DNA from: Rubrivivax sp.
Lineage (GTDB): Bacteria > Pseudomonadota > Gammaproteobacteria > Burkholderiales > Burkholderiaceae_C
Length of the DNA stretch: 64,000 nt
NCBI GenBank assembly: GCA_027484825.1
Contig: JAIXSE010000014.1
Span: 1 to 64,000, forward strand
Direction: 5' to 3'
Shown here: positions 18,038-28,544 of the stretch, in pieces
How the letters are laid out: every line of letters begins with the position of its first letter
Position numbering within the stretch: position 1 is the first letter of the stretch
Notes under the pieces: model-generated
What the model was told of the DNA's origin: nothing
Databases searched by the model: none
The model's input: the letters and a program-made list of their open reading frames with translations, nothing else
Made by a program: the position numbers and the translations under genes

Positions 18038-18721
18038 TCAATCCACCCGGAAACCGAAGTCCTGCTGGAAGCGGTGACTGCCGGGGCAGACATAGCGCTG
18101 CCGCAGCGCGGTTTCGATGGCGGCGGTAAAGGCGCGACGAGTGCGGGCATCCATGCCGCCTTGCAAGGCCCGGATCTCCACGGCCACCACGCGGCCTCCC
18201 TGTACCTCGGCCACCGCCCGGAAGACCGCCTCACCGTTCCACTGAACCGCTGGCATCTCCGGCGCACCCATGGCGGTACAGACCAGTCCAGGTGCCACCG
18301 GATCCCGGGTCACAGGACCGGTGGTGCCGCCTGACGTGCCGCTGGTCGTGCCTCCCCCGACAGTCGGCCCCGCATCGCTGGTGCTGATGCTGGTGTTGCC
18401 GGGGACCGTTGGCGTGACCTCGGACGGGACCGCCGGCATCACGGATGGCATCACCGGGATATCGGGCACGTCCACCAGGCGCGGCGCCGGGTCCGAAATC
18501 CGGGGCATGGGAATCGGGTCCACCCGCGTCGCCGGAGGCGGCGGCGTCTTGGCGATGTCCACCTGGACTTGCGTCAGCGGCGGCGGCTTGGGCGCTGCGT
18601 TGCGCCGGAAGCCCTCCACCAGGGCGGCCACCATGGCCACGTGCACCAGCGCCACCAGGATCAAGCCCGCCGTGCGGGTGTGGCCGGGCGCGCCCCAGGG
18701 GCGAACGGTTGCTGAAGGCAT
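18038..18721 (-). CDS. TonB-like energy-transducer family protein
   Basis: A 227-aa inner-membrane protein with one N-terminal transmembrane segment (about 17-37, AGLILVALVHVAMVAALVEGF), a Pro-rich periplasmic linker (KPPPLTQVQVDIAKTPPPPATRVDP), a Gly/Thr/Ser-rich spacer (about 115-140) and a C-terminal domain resembling TonB-C (VFRAVAEVQGGRVVAVEIRALQGGMDARTRRAFTAAIETALRQRYVCPG by region 165-215). No exbB/exbD is adjacent. It might serve the TonB-dependent receptor encoded elsewhere in the window, but that is speculation. Confidence 0.75.
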   Translation of the reverse strand: MPSATVRPWGAPGHTRTAGLILVALVHVAMVAALVEGFRRNAAPKPPPLTQVQVDIAKTPPPPATRVDPIPMPRISDPAPRLVDVPDIPVMPSVMPAVPSEVTPTVPGNTSISTSDAGPTVGGGTTSGTSGGTTGPVTRDPVAPGLVCTAMGAPEMPAVQWNGEAVFRAVAEVQGGRVVAVEIRALQGGMDARTRRAFTAAIETALRQRYVCPGSHRFQQDFGFRVD

Positions 18722-18877
18722 GCGAATCCCTCCCCATCGAAACGATGGATACGTAGTTGAGAATAGATGTCAACAACGCCGGCGTGAGGCCAGACTAGGG
18801 GCAGGGAAAGGGGACGTCAACGGGTTTGCCGCGGCACCACGCATCAAAACAACGGGTGCAAACCCTTGCTGGGCGGA

Positions 18878-19519
18878 TCAGGTGGCGTTGAGCAGCACCA
18901 TGAGGGCGCCGCTGCCGCCGTCGCTGGCGCGGGCCTGGACAAAGGCCAGCACTTCCTGCTTTTGCACCAGCCAGCGACGCACCCGGGCCTTGAGCACCGG
19001 CTCCCGGCCGGGGGAGCCGTTGCCCTTGCCATGCACCACCCGCACGCAGCGCAGGCCGCGACGGGCACTGTCGTGGATGAACAGGCCCAGCGCTTCGCGC
19101 GCCTGGTCGCGACGCAGGCCGTGCAGGTCGATCTGCCCCTGCAGCGCCCAATGGCCGCGACGCAGCTTGCGCACCGATTCCTGGGTGATTTCGGGACGGC
19201 GGAAGGACAGGGTCTCGTCCGTCTCCAGCAGTGAATCCACATCGAAGTCGTCGGACAGCGCCTGCTTCCAGGCCTGCTGCTCATCCAGCATGCGCTGCAC
19301 CGGCTCGGGGGCCGGCCGGTCCGTGGGGAGCAGCACGCGGTTGGCCTGCGGCAGCTTGACCACCGGCCCGACCGTCAGCTCGAAGATGCGGGCTTCCTGC
19401 TCGCGCAGGCGTGCCTGAGCCGCCTCGCGTTCGCGGCGCTCTTCTTCCGCCCGCTGGCGGATTCGCAGTTCTCGGTGCAGCGTCTGCAGGTCTTGCAGGC
19501 TGCGCAGGCGATCGTTCAC
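18878..19519 (-). CDS. Smr domain protein
   Basis: A 213-aa protein with an N-terminal charged coiled coil (about 15-45, [19 protein letters not shown]) and a C-terminal Smr domain with DLHG at 131-134 and HGKGNGS at 163-169. Smr domains are nucleases acting on DNA or stalled-ribosome mRNA. Its ATG overlaps the stop of radC by 4 bp, so both are made from one message. The exact substrate here is unknown. Confidence 0.9.
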   Translation of the reverse strand: MNDRLRSLQDLQTLHRELRIRQRAEEERREREAAQARLREQEARIFELTVGPVVKLPQANRVLLPTDRPAPEPVQRMLDEQQAWKQALSDDFDVDSLLETDETLSFRRPEITQESVRKLRRGHWALQGQIDLHGLRRDQAREALGLFIHDSARRGLRCVRVVHGKGNGSPGREPVLKARVRRWLVQKQEVLAFVQARASDGGSGALMVLLNAT

Positions 19520-20223
19520 ATCAAACCCAATTCGGCCATGGAGAGAGCTTGCCCCGCGCCCACCACAAAGTGGTCCAGCACCGACACCTCCACCAGGGCG
19601 AGGGCCTGTTTCATGGTCTGGGTGACCTTGATGTCGGCCTCGGACGGCTGGGCGTGGCCGGAGGGATGGTTATGGGCCAGGATCACCGCGGCCGCCTCCA
19701 GGGCCAGCGCGCGCTTCACCACCTCGCGGGGATACGCAATGGTATGGGATAGGGTACCCCGGAACATGTTGTCCATGCGGATGAGACGGTGACGGACATC
19801 CAGAAACATCACGGCGAAGCACTCGTAGGGCAGGGCGTCGAGATGCAGGCGCAGGTAGGTGCGCACCGCATCGACCGATTCAAACACCGGCTGGTCGGAC
19901 AGGCCCTCCCGCAGGCCTCGTCGGGCCAGTTCCATGACGGCGGCGAGCATGGCCTGCTTGGACGGGCCGACGCCGCGGATCTCGGCCAGCTCCTGCGGCG
20001 ACGCCCGCAGCAGGCCGGCCAGGCCGTTGAACCGGTCCAGCAGTTCCCGGGCCAGGGCCAGCACCGACTGGCCGGGCAGACCGGTGCGCAGCAGCACGGC
20101 CAGCAGCTCGCTGTCGCACAGGGTGTCGGGGCCGCGGGCCAGCAATTTTTCGCGGGGGCGGGCGTCGAGGGGCAGGCTCAGGAAGGTCATCTGAAACGCT
20201 CCGGGGAGTTGGGCAGCGCTCAA
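19516..20223 (-). CDS. radC: RadC family JAMM-fold protein
   Basis: A 235-aa RadC protein: an N-terminal helix-hairpin-helix region ([12 protein letters not shown], 82-93) and a JAB/MPN metalloprotease-like domain with HNHPSG at 184-189 and D197 completing the zinc site. The biochemical role of RadC is unsettled; a DNA-repair function has been disputed. ATG 20190 ([12 protein letters not shown]) is an alternative start that would widen the very short gap to the divergent fkpB-like gene. Confidence 0.92.
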   Translation of the reverse strand: MSAAQLPGAFQMTFLSLPLDARPREKLLARGPDTLCDSELLAVLLRTGLPGQSVLALARELLDRFNGLAGLLRASPQELAEIRGVGPSKQAMLAAVMELARRGLREGLSDQPVFESVDAVRTYLRLHLDALPYECFAVMFLDVRHRLIRMDNMFRGTLSHTIAYPREVVKRALALEAAAVILAHNHPSGHAQPSEADIKVTQTMKQALALVEVSVLDHFVVGAGQALSMAELGLM

Positions 20224-20263
20224 GCCTAAAATCCGGCTTCGATTTCCAAAATACCCCTGACTT

Positions 20264-20707
20264 GTGAACCTCGTCCAACCTGGATCGTTCCTGACCCTGC
20301 ATTACCGGCTCACCGGGCCGGATGGCCAGGACGTGATCAACACCTTCAACGACAAGCCTGCCACGCTGTCGCTGGGGACCGGCGAGCTTGCGCCCGCGAT
20401 CGAGGCCCGCCTGATCGGGCTGGCGGAGGGCAGTCGCACGGTGCTGGAACTGGGCCCGGGCGAGGCCTTCGGAGAGCGCAATCCGGAGATGCTGCAGCGG
20501 GTGAAGCTGAGCCTGATGCGCGAACTGGGCGACCCGACCGAGGTCTATCAGGTGGGCGACGTGGTGCAGTTCCCGACCCCCGATGGCCAGGGCCAATATG
20601 CCGGCGTGGTGCGTGAAGTGGGGCCGGACTGGCTGCTGTTCGACTTCAACCACCCGCTGGCCGGCCAGCCGGTGAGCTTTGAAGTGCAACTGATTGGTGT
20701 GTTGTGA
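20264..20707 (+). CDS. FKBP-type peptidyl-prolyl isomerase, SlpA/FkpB-like
   Basis: A 147-aa short-type FKBP with an IF (insert-in-flap) domain, which isomerises prolyl bonds and acts as a chaperone. [15 protein letters not shown], the flap, and the final [21 protein letters not shown] are typical of the SlpA group, which commonly precedes ispH. It starts at GTG 20264 and its stop overlaps the GTG of the ispH frame. Confidence 0.92.
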   Translation: MNLVQPGSFLTLHYRLTGPDGQDVINTFNDKPATLSLGTGELAPAIEARLIGLAEGSRTVLELGPGEAFGERNPEMLQRVKLSLMRELGDPTEVYQVGDVVQFPTPDGQGQYAGVVREVGPDWLLFDFNHPLAGQPVSFEVQLIGVL

Positions 20708-21687
20708 GCGGAGCGGACATGCAGCTGAACAAGGACATCATCCTGGCGGAACCGCGCGGCTTTTGTGCCGGTGTGGACCGTGCCATCGAGATCGTCGAGC
20801 GGGCGCTGAAGAAATTCGGCGCGCCCATCTACGTGCGCCACGAAATCGTGCACAACACCTATGTGGTGAACGACCTCAAGGCCAAGGGCGCCATCTTCAT
20901 CGAAGACCTGGCGGACGTGCCGCCCGGCGCCACCCTGGTGTTCTCCGCCCACGGCGTGAGCCAGGCGGTGCGCCAGGAAGCGGCGCAGCGAGGGTTCCAG
21001 GTGTTTGATGCCACCTGCCCGCTGGTCACCAAGGTGCATGTGGAAGTGGCCAAGCTCAACCGCGAGGGGTATGAGTTCATCATGATCGGCCACAAGGGCC
21101 ACCCCGAGGTGGAAGGCACCATGGGGCAACTGAGCGAAGGCATCTACCTCGTGGAAGAGGCCTCCGACGTGGCCCATGTGCGGGTGAAGGATCCGTCCAA
21201 GCTGGCGGTGGTCACCCAGACGACGCTGAGCGTGGACGACGCGGCGGAAATCCTGGCGGCGGTGAAGCGCCATTTCCCGCAGGTGCGCGAGCCTAAGAAG
21301 CAGGACATCTGCTACGCCACCCAGAACCGCCAGGACGCGGTCAAGGTGCTGGCCCCGCAGGTGGACGTGATGATCGTGGTGGGCAGCCCCACCAGTTCCA
21401 ACAGCAACCGCCTGCGTGAACTGGCCGAGCGGCTGGGCACGCCCGCCTACATGGTCGATGCGGCGGAAGACCTTCAGGCCGAATGGCTGGACGGACGCAG
21501 CCAGGTGGGCCTGACGGCCGGTGCCTCGGCCCCGGACGTGCTGGTGCAGGCGGTGATCGACCGGCTGCGTCAGCTGGGCGCCACCACCGTTCGCAAACTG
21601 CCGGGCGTGGAAGAGCATGTGCGCTTCCCGCTGCCGATGGGCCTGGGCGACAAGTCCATGGCCGAGGTCACCAGCGAACGATCTTGA
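20704..21687 (+). CDS. ispH: 4-hydroxy-3-methylbut-2-enyl diphosphate reductase IspH
   Basis: The last enzyme of the MEP pathway, reducing HMBPP to IPP and DMAPP with a 4Fe-4S cluster. The three cluster cysteines are in [18 protein letters not shown] and [18 protein letters not shown] and the conserved histidines are present. The frame opens at GTG 20704 (overlapping fkpB); ATG 20719 ([14 protein letters not shown]) is the more conventional start. It is co-transcribed with the FKBP gene. Confidence 0.97.
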   Translation: MSGADMQLNKDIILAEPRGFCAGVDRAIEIVERALKKFGAPIYVRHEIVHNTYVVNDLKAKGAIFIEDLADVPPGATLVFSAHGVSQAVRQEAAQRGFQVFDATCPLVTKVHVEVAKLNREGYEFIMIGHKGHPEVEGTMGQLSEGIYLVEEASDVAHVRVKDPSKLAVVTQTTLSVDDAAEILAAVKRHFPQVREPKKQDICYATQNRQDAVKVLAPQVDVMIVVGSPTSSNSNRLRELAERLGTPAYMVDAAEDLQAEWLDGRSQVGLTAGASAPDVLVQAVIDRLRQLGATTVRKLPGVEEHVRFPLPMGLGDKSMAEVTSERS

Positions 21688-23103
<1,416 letters not shown>

Positions 23104-23403
23104 GTGAGCGGCCTTGGCGTCAGGCTGAGCTGGAGGCTTGGCCGGACGCCTGTCTGCGCGAGTGGCCGGGCAGGGAAACGAGCCGGGGAAGGAGCGCGTT
23201 TGCGGCGAATCGCACGCGCACACCGCGACACTTGTTCGGCGCCTGAAAACGCTGCTACACTCTCGGTCTTTCTCGCAGTCAACCCGCGAGGCGCAAACGG
23301 TTCTTGAGGTTTCTCAGCACCGGATGCGTTGAACCCCGAAGAGGCCGCTGAAGACTTTGCCTAAGCACTGTCGAAGCATCTTCCAAAGGGTGTCACCGAA
23401 TCA
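23104..23403. other. Non-coding gap between serS and tRNA-Ser
   Basis: No supported gene. It holds a good candidate promoter for the tRNA (23232-23261) and a roughly 140-nt tRNA leader. No hairpin with a T run after serS was seen. Confidence 0.6.
23232..23261 (+). promoter_or_regulatory. Candidate promoter of tRNA-Ser
   Basis: TTGTTC and TACACT are separated by 18 bp, about 140 bp before the mature tRNA. Confidence 0.5.
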
Positions 23404-23494
23404 GGGAAGGTGGCAGAGTGGTTGAATGTACCTGACTCGAAATCAGGCGTACGGTAACCCCGTACCGGGGGTTCGAATCCCCCCCTTCCCGCCA
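23404..23494 (+). tRNA. tRNA-Ser (CGA)
   Basis: A 91-nt type II tRNA with the long variable arm (TACGGTAACCCCGTA). The acceptor GGGAAGG pairs with CCTTCCC, the anticodon loop CTCGAAA gives CGA (Ser, UCG codon), the T loop is TTCGAAT and CCA is encoded with discriminator G. Confidence 0.97.
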
Positions 23495-23517
23495 AAACAG
23501 CCTGGAGTGATCCGGGC

Positions 23518-23554
23518 AGCAAAAAGCCAGTCGAGAGACTGGCTTTTTGCTTTT
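23518..23554 (+). terminator. Rho-independent terminator after tRNA-Ser
   Basis: A perfect 15-bp stem (AGCAAAAAGCCAGTC with GACTGGCTTTTTGCT), loop GAGA, followed by T residues. It can also serve the convergent kptA because the arms contain A and T runs. Confidence 0.9.
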
Positions 23555-23586
23555 GGCGTTCTGCTCGAGCGCCACTCAGCGCTTCT

Positions 23587-24144
23587 TCATGCCCCGAGTT
23601 GGATGAACTCCGCAGGCACACTCTCCACCAGCCAGACACCATTGGCCGAGCAGCGGAACTGATGCCCCAGCGTGGCCATTCGCGCTGCGTCAATCTGCAA
23701 CAGTACGGGCGAGCCGTATCGGGCGCCGACTGCCATCGCGGTGGTCGCGTTCTCAGTCAGATGAACATGGTGGCGATTGCGTCGATCTAACCCGGTCGCC
23801 ATGATCGACTTCACAAAACGTGACGCCGTGCCGTGATAGAGCACTGCCGGCGGCGCAACAACAGGCAGATCAAGATCGACGTCGATGGAGTGACCCTGGT
23901 TCGCGCGAATCTGAGTCTGATCGTCATTCAGCGCAAACCGCTTCTTGTCGCTGGTGTCAACGACCTCCTGCAACTGCGCCCGTGAGATGGGCTGACCTGC
24001 CGCTGCCATCTTGGAGAGCAGTTCATCGACGGCGACCCAGCCGGCGGCATCCAACTGCAGTCCGATTTTCTCGGGTTGGTGCCTCAACACCAGGCTCAAG
24101 AATTTGCTGATCGACGTCAGCTTTGCTTGTGTATGCATCTTCAT
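23587..24144 (-). CDS. kptA: RNA 2'-phosphotransferase Tpt1/KptA
   Basis: KptA removes an internal 2'-phosphate from RNA, passing it to NAD+ to give ADP-ribose 1'',2''-cyclic phosphate. All catalytic motifs are visible in the 185-aa protein: LVLRHQP (R21, H22), RANQGHS (R80, H85), YHGT (103-106) and RHHVHLT (124-130). ATG 24144 is chosen because similarity starts at MKMHTQAKLTSISKFLS; the frame stays open far upstream without resemblance. Its base composition looks less GC-rich than its neighbours, it is a lone gene next to tRNA-Ser, and bacteria lack the eukaryotic tRNA-splicing route it serves, so transfer is plausible. Confidence 0.93.
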   Translation of the reverse strand: MKMHTQAKLTSISKFLSLVLRHQPEKIGLQLDAAGWVAVDELLSKMAAAGQPISRAQLQEVVDTSDKKRFALNDDQTQIRANQGHSIDVDLDLPVVAPPAVLYHGTASRFVKSIMATGLDRRNRHHVHLTENATTAMAVGARYGSPVLLQIDAARMATLGHQFRCSANGVWLVESVPAEFIQLGA

Positions 24145-24321
24145 TCTTCTTCTGACGTTGCGAGCTTCCTGAGTGACTCCCGGACTTCCATCCACGCGAA
24201 GCCTAGCAGGTTGAGTCCTCGCCCCCCATCCTTGCCTCCCGCGCCCGTCACCGAAACCCCTTAGACTCCGCCCCACCTCATTCCCGCTTCCCCGGGCGCC
24301 AGCGCCCGTGCTCCGGCTCCC

Positions 24322-24792
24322 ATGCCCACCGCCATCACCGTCTCGCTCGAACCCGCCGCCCAGCCGGACGTCATCGCGCTCATCGAGGCGCTGGACGCCT
24401 ACCAGATCCCGCTGTACCCCGCGGAGAGTCACCACGGCATCGACATGAGCGCGCTCTCCCAGCCCAATGTGCTGTTCGCCGTCGCACGGGACGGGCAGGG
24501 CAGGGCGGTCGCATGTGGCGCCATCGTCGTGGGCCCGGAATACGGAGAGCTCAAGCGCATGTACACGCTCCCCAGCCACCGAGGCCAAGGCATCGCCCGT
24601 GCGCTGCTGGCCCTGCTCGAGTCCGAAGCGCAGTCACACGGTGTTCGCCGCTTCACCCTCGAAACCGGTTACCTCCAGCACGACGCCATCGGGCTGTACG
24701 AGCGCCTGGGCTATCGCCGCTGCGGCCCCTTCGGTGACTACGCCGAAGACCCCAACAGCGTTTTCATGAGCAAACACATCGAGAACGCATGA
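24322..24792 (+). CDS. GNAT family N-acetyltransferase
   Basis: A 156-aa acetyltransferase. The acetyl-CoA site motif A reads ELKRMYTLPSHRGQGIARALLALLE (RGQGIA), with a C-terminal LETGYLQHDAIGLYERLGYRRCGPFGDY segment typical of small-molecule or amino-acid GNATs. The acceptor substrate is unknown. Its stop overlaps the start of the transporter gene by 4 bp. Confidence 0.9.
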   Translation: MPTAITVSLEPAAQPDVIALIEALDAYQIPLYPAESHHGIDMSALSQPNVLFAVARDGQGRAVACGAIVVGPEYGELKRMYTLPSHRGQGIARALLALLESEAQSHGVRRFTLETGYLQHDAIGLYERLGYRRCGPFGDYAEDPNSVFMSKHIENA

Positions 24793-26636
24793 GCGCCCCG
24801 ACTTCCCCGTCCCCCGCCACTACGCCCCTGGCGGTCAAACTGCTGGTCGGCCTGGGCGTCCTGGCCGTGCTGTATCTGGGCCGCGAAGTCCTGGAGCCGA
24901 TCACCCTGGCGGCGATGCTCAGTTTCCTGATGGCCCCGGTGGTCCGCAAACTGCGCAGCCTGGGCTTCAACCAGACCACTGCCGCCATCGGCACGCTGAC
25001 GCTGGCGGGCCTCGTGGTCGCCGGCATCGCGATGGTGCTGGTGATGCAGGTGAGCGCCTTGTCCCGCGAACTCCCGGCCTATGAAGAAAACGTGCGCGCC
25101 AAGATCAGCCGGCTGCGCATGATGACGCTGGACCAGTTGCAGGAAGCGCAAGGCCGGGCGGGTCGCATGATCGGCGATCTGGCGGTGCCGGCGGACGGCG
25201 GCGCGCGCGTGACGGGCAGCAGTGATGCAGACAGCAGCGACCGTTCCATGGGCGCCGGCGACCCCAAGCCCGACACCAGTGCCACGCTCATCCGGCAGTT
25301 TCTGGCCGCCGTGTGGGGCCCGGTCGGCGTGGTGGGCATCGTTGTGCTGGTGTTGATCTTCGCGCTGCTGGAGCAGGACGCCCTGCGAGACCGCCTGATC
25401 CGCCTGGTCGGCGGCCACGATGTGCGCGCAGCCACGGCCGCGTTCAATGACGCCGGTCAGCGCCTGTCGCGGTATTTCGTTTCGCAGTTCCTGGTGAATG
25501 TCGGCGTGGGGCTGGTCATCGGCCTGCTGCTCTACGCCACCCATGTGCCGCACGCCACCATCTGGGCGGTGCTGGCTGGTCTGCTGCGCTTCATTCCGTA
25601 TGTGGGCTTTCCTGCCGCCGCCTTGTGCGCCGGCGTGATGTCCGCCGCGATGTCGCCAGGCTGGGACCTGGTGGTGTCCACGCTGCTGATCTTCCTGTCG
25701 GTGGAAGTCGTGGTGGCGCATGTCATCGAGCCGCAGCTGTACGGGCATGCCACCGGGCTGTCTCCGTTCTCGGTCGTTGTGTCGGCCATCTTCTGGAGCG
25801 CCCTGTGGGGGCCGGTGGGCCTGCTGCTGTCCACCCCGCTGACCTTGTGCCTGGTGGTGGCCGGTCGCCATGTGAAGGCGCTGTCCTTCCTGGATGTGCT
25901 GCTGGGCGACGCCCCGGCGCTGGACCTCTCCCAGCGCTTTTATCAGCGCAGCCTCAGCGGCAATGCCGTGGAGATCCTGGCGGACGCACGCGCCTACCTG
26001 AAGCGGCGCACGCTGGCGCGTTATTGCGACCGGGTGGTGATGCCCGCCATGGAACTGGCACGTCACGACTTTGAGCAAAACCTGATCACCCCCGACCAGC
26101 GTCAGGCGGCTCAGCAGGTCATCGGGCAGGTGTTCGCGTCCCTGACCCGCACGCCGTTGCCCCGCCGTCGCAAGGCCGCCGTGCTCGACGGCGCCGACCT
26201 CGGCATGCGCCTGCGCCAGGAGCGCCTGCAGACGGAAGGGCAATGGCAGGGCGCGCTGGATGTGCCGGCGGGATCGGTGATGCTGTGCATCAGTATGGGC
26301 GGGCGTGGTGCGCATCTGGTGGCGGAAATTCTTCTGCGGGTGCTGCGCGACAGCCGCTTCGATGCCCGGCACGTCACCGCCCTGGAACTGACCGGGGCGC
26401 CGGACGAGGCCAAGCTGGAAGCCATCGGTACCGTGTTTGTCGTGGGAGCCTCGGTGGAGGAGCACGACCCGGAGGAAGCCCGGCTGCTCAATGACTGCCT
26501 GGCGCAACTGCCTGACGCCAAGGTGGTGATGGTGATGCCGTCAGGGCAATCCACGCATGATCCCATCGCCAACGGCCGGGCTCGGCACACCGCCTATTCC
26601 TTCGAGGAAGTGCTGGCGCTGATGCCCAAAGCCTGA
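24789..26636 (+). CDS. AI-2E family transporter with long C-terminal domain
   Basis: A 615-aa membrane protein of the AI-2E/PerM family. Hydrophobic segments lie at about 15-55 and 72-95, then a soluble loop (about 96-170), then a second membrane block (about 180-370) containing the family signatures LLRFIPYVGFP and VEPQLYGHATGLSPFSVVVSAIFWSALWGPVGLLLSTPLT by region. The last ~240 residues are soluble and unusual: they include a basic patch (PLPRRRKAA) and an alpha/beta stretch (GSVMLCISMGGRGAHLVAE). Substrates in the family vary (AI-2, auxin, ions), so none is assigned. The gene is coupled to the upstream GNAT. Confidence 0.87.
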   Translation: MSAPTSPSPATTPLAVKLLVGLGVLAVLYLGREVLEPITLAAMLSFLMAPVVRKLRSLGFNQTTAAIGTLTLAGLVVAGIAMVLVMQVSALSRELPAYEENVRAKISRLRMMTLDQLQEAQGRAGRMIGDLAVPADGGARVTGSSDADSSDRSMGAGDPKPDTSATLIRQFLAAVWGPVGVVGIVVLVLIFALLEQDALRDRLIRLVGGHDVRAATAAFNDAGQRLSRYFVSQFLVNVGVGLVIGLLLYATHVPHATIWAVLAGLLRFIPYVGFPAAALCAGVMSAAMSPGWDLVVSTLLIFLSVEVVVAHVIEPQLYGHATGLSPFSVVVSAIFWSALWGPVGLLLSTPLTLCLVVAGRHVKALSFLDVLLGDAPALDLSQRFYQRSLSGNAVEILADARAYLKRRTLARYCDRVVMPAMELARHDFEQNLITPDQRQAAQQVIGQVFASLTRTPLPRRRKAAVLDGADLGMRLRQERLQTEGQWQGALDVPAGSVMLCISMGGRGAHLVAEILLRVLRDSRFDARHVTALELTGAPDEAKLEAIGTVFVVGASVEEHDPEEARLLNDCLAQLPDAKVVMVMPSGQSTHDPIANGRARHTAYSFEEVLALMPKA

Positions 26637-26784
26637 TCCACCGCTGGCAACCGCGTCGGTCGCTCAGAACCGAGCCGCATGTGCGCAGGATGACCGCAGT
26701 TCGTGTGAATTAGAGCGCGGGCTCGACCCGTCTCAGGGTTCTCCCGGGGGATACTCCCGGCACGTTTTCTGCTTCGTCTACGGG

Positions 26785-27456
26785 ATGAGTGACCTACCCC
26801 TGCACCCCCCCGTCGATGCCGCTGCCACCACCCCGGCATCGGCGACGATGGACGACCTGACCATCCGCTCTCACACCACGTTTGAGGATGCACAGGCCCT
26901 ATTCACCGGCACATTGTTTGTTTCGCTGGCGCTGATCCTGTTTGCCCAGTCAGGCCTGCTGACGGGCGGCACGGCCGGTGCGGCCTTTGTGCTGCACTAC
27001 GCCACCGATGTGAAGCTGGGCCGGCTGTTTTTCCTGATCAACCTGCCGTTCTACTGGTTCGCGTGGACCCGCATGGGCCGCGAGTTCACCGTCAAGACCT
27101 TCCTCTCGATTGCGCTGCTGTCGCTGATGACGGAGTTTTCGCCCCGGCTATTCGCCATTGATCGACTGCATCCGGCGTATGCCGCGGTGCTCGGCGGGCT
27201 GCTGCTGGGGTCCGGCTGCCTGTTCCTGGCGCGTCACCGTGCCAGCCTGGGCGGTGCCACCATCGTGTCGCTGTACCTGCAAAAGGCCAAGGGCTGGCGA
27301 GCCGGCAAGGTTCAGATGGCCATGGATTGCGCCATCGTGCTGCTTGCACTGACGGTGATTTCCCCGGAGCGGGTGGCCTATTCGGTGCTGGCGGCGGTGG
27401 TGATGAATCTGTTCATTGCGGTAAACCACCGGCCAGGGCGCTACGCGGTGTTGTGA
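26785..27456 (+). CDS. YitT family membrane protein
   Basis: A 223-aa integral membrane protein with about five hydrophobic segments after a soluble N-terminal ~35 residues. LTGGTAGAAFVLHYATDVKLGRLFFLINLPFYW and GGLLLGSGCLFLARHRASLGGATIV match the YitT/DUF161 repeat pattern. The function is unknown in the family. ATG 26848 (MDDLTIRSH) is an alternative start. It stands alone, 148 bp after the transporter gene. Confidence 0.85.
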   Translation: MSDLPLHPPVDAAATTPASATMDDLTIRSHTTFEDAQALFTGTLFVSLALILFAQSGLLTGGTAGAAFVLHYATDVKLGRLFFLINLPFYWFAWTRMGREFTVKTFLSIALLSLMTEFSPRLFAIDRLHPAYAAVLGGLLLGSGCLFLARHRASLGGATIVSLYLQKAKGWRAGKVQMAMDCAIVLLALTVISPERVAYSVLAAVVMNLFIAVNHRPGRYAVL

Positions 27457-27631
27457 CTCAAGGCTCGCTCATGTCCGCTCATGTCCGCTCGGGGCCGCGG
27501 CAAGGCCGCAGCGACGGGCTTGAGCAGACTTTGATAAGGGTAAACCCTTGCGTTCGGGTCTCGGGGACCCCAGGAACTGCCAAATCCGTCAACCCGGCGG
27601 AAAAAAAGTGTATCTGTTCCATAAATCGCCC

Positions 27632-27658
27632 TAAAGTCATCCTGGACCTGGCCGAAAA
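27632..27658 (+). promoter_or_regulatory. Candidate FliA (sigma28) promoter
   Basis: TAAA at 27632-27635, then exactly 15 bp, then GCCGAAAA at 27651-27658, against the flagellar consensus TAAA-N15-GCCGATAA (one mismatch). It lies 94 bp before the start codon of the EF-hand gene. Confidence 0.6.
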
Positions 27659-27751
27659 ACCGAACATGCCCTGAAAAGGTAAGGAGGTGGGGAAGTTTCC
27701 CCGCCCGGCATCCGCTGGCCGATTCCGCGGAACCCTTCGTGGAGGCACATC

Positions 27752-28420
27752 ATGATCTCTGCTCTCGCAACCACCGCGACCAGCTCCGCTTCAAGCGCTG
27801 CGCCGCTGCGCAGCCGCGAGCAGGAGTCCGTCAATTCCGTGGACGCTCCCGAGGCGTCTGCGGTCGTCACTCTGTCCGCTGCTGGCGCGTCGCTGGCGGC
27901 GCGTGAGGCGGCGTCTCCGTCCGTCGGCGCGAAGACGTCTGCGCGAACCGGCGCCACTCCCGTGCCGGCGACTCCGGCCGCCGCAGACACCGTTGCCGCC
28001 GTTGCCGCCATTGGCGACGACAATGCGGCCGCTGCAGCGGTGTCCGTCAATGCTGGTGCACAGACCGCTCAAGGGGCGGGGGCTGCCGGCTCGGCTGCCC
28101 CGGACAGCGCGGCCCCAGAAACCCCCACTTTCACCGGACCCGCCCGCGCGGCCGCGCCTGCGGCGAGCAGTGGCTCGGCCGGCGGCGCCAGCAGCAGTTC
28201 GTCGAGCAAGGCGACCGCCACGTCCGATCTGTCCCTGGTGCCCAACCTCATCTACGCGCCTGCAGACAGCAACGAGGACGGCGTGATCTCCGCCGCGGAG
28301 CAAAAAGCCTACGACCTGGAGCAGTTCCCGGAAGGCGTCGAGCGCAAGGCCGCGCCGGTGCCGCCCCGGATCAGCCAGGAATTGCGGGAATACGAGGCCG
28401 TGTCCCGCGGCGGCGACTGA
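27752..28420 (+). CDS. Ala/Ser-rich protein with EF-hand
   Basis: A 222-aa protein of unknown function. Residues 1-160 are low-complexity Ala/Ser/Thr/Pro (with VTLSAAGASLAAREA near 35) and have no classical signal peptide. A single EF-hand loop, DSNEDGVISAAE at about 171-182, has Asp/Asn/Asp/Gly/Ile/Glu at the calcium positions. A strong Shine-Dalgarno GGAGG precedes the ATG. The FliA-type promoter upstream suggests a late flagellar or motility-linked product, perhaps exported by the flagellar system; that is inference. Confidence 0.65.
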   Translation: MISALATTATSSASSAAPLRSREQESVNSVDAPEASAVVTLSAAGASLAAREAASPSVGAKTSARTGATPVPATPAAADTVAAVAAIGDDNAAAAAVSVNAGAQTAQGAGAAGSAAPDSAAPETPTFTGPARAAAPAASSGSAGGASSSSSSKATATSDLSLVPNLIYAPADSNEDGVISAAEQKAYDLEQFPEGVERKAAPVPPRISQELREYEAVSRGGD

Positions 28421-28448
28421 GCCCCTGGCGCTGCCTTCGGAATTACCA

Positions 28449-28477
28449 CCCCCATAGGGGGGCCCACCTCAGGTGGG
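28449..28477. repeat. Two adjacent small hairpins
   Basis: CCCCC-ATA-GGGGG is followed at once by CCCACC-TCA-GGTGGG. CCACC just before the first hairpin could alternatively pair with GGTGG of the second, so the two structures might compete. They lie between the EF-hand gene and the small gene at 28545. Confidence 0.5.
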
Positions 28478-28544
28478 TAGCGAGAGGGTCCCATCACGCG
28501 CACAGTCTCTCCATCGTGGCCATCGGGCCATGCAGGAGACGGAC

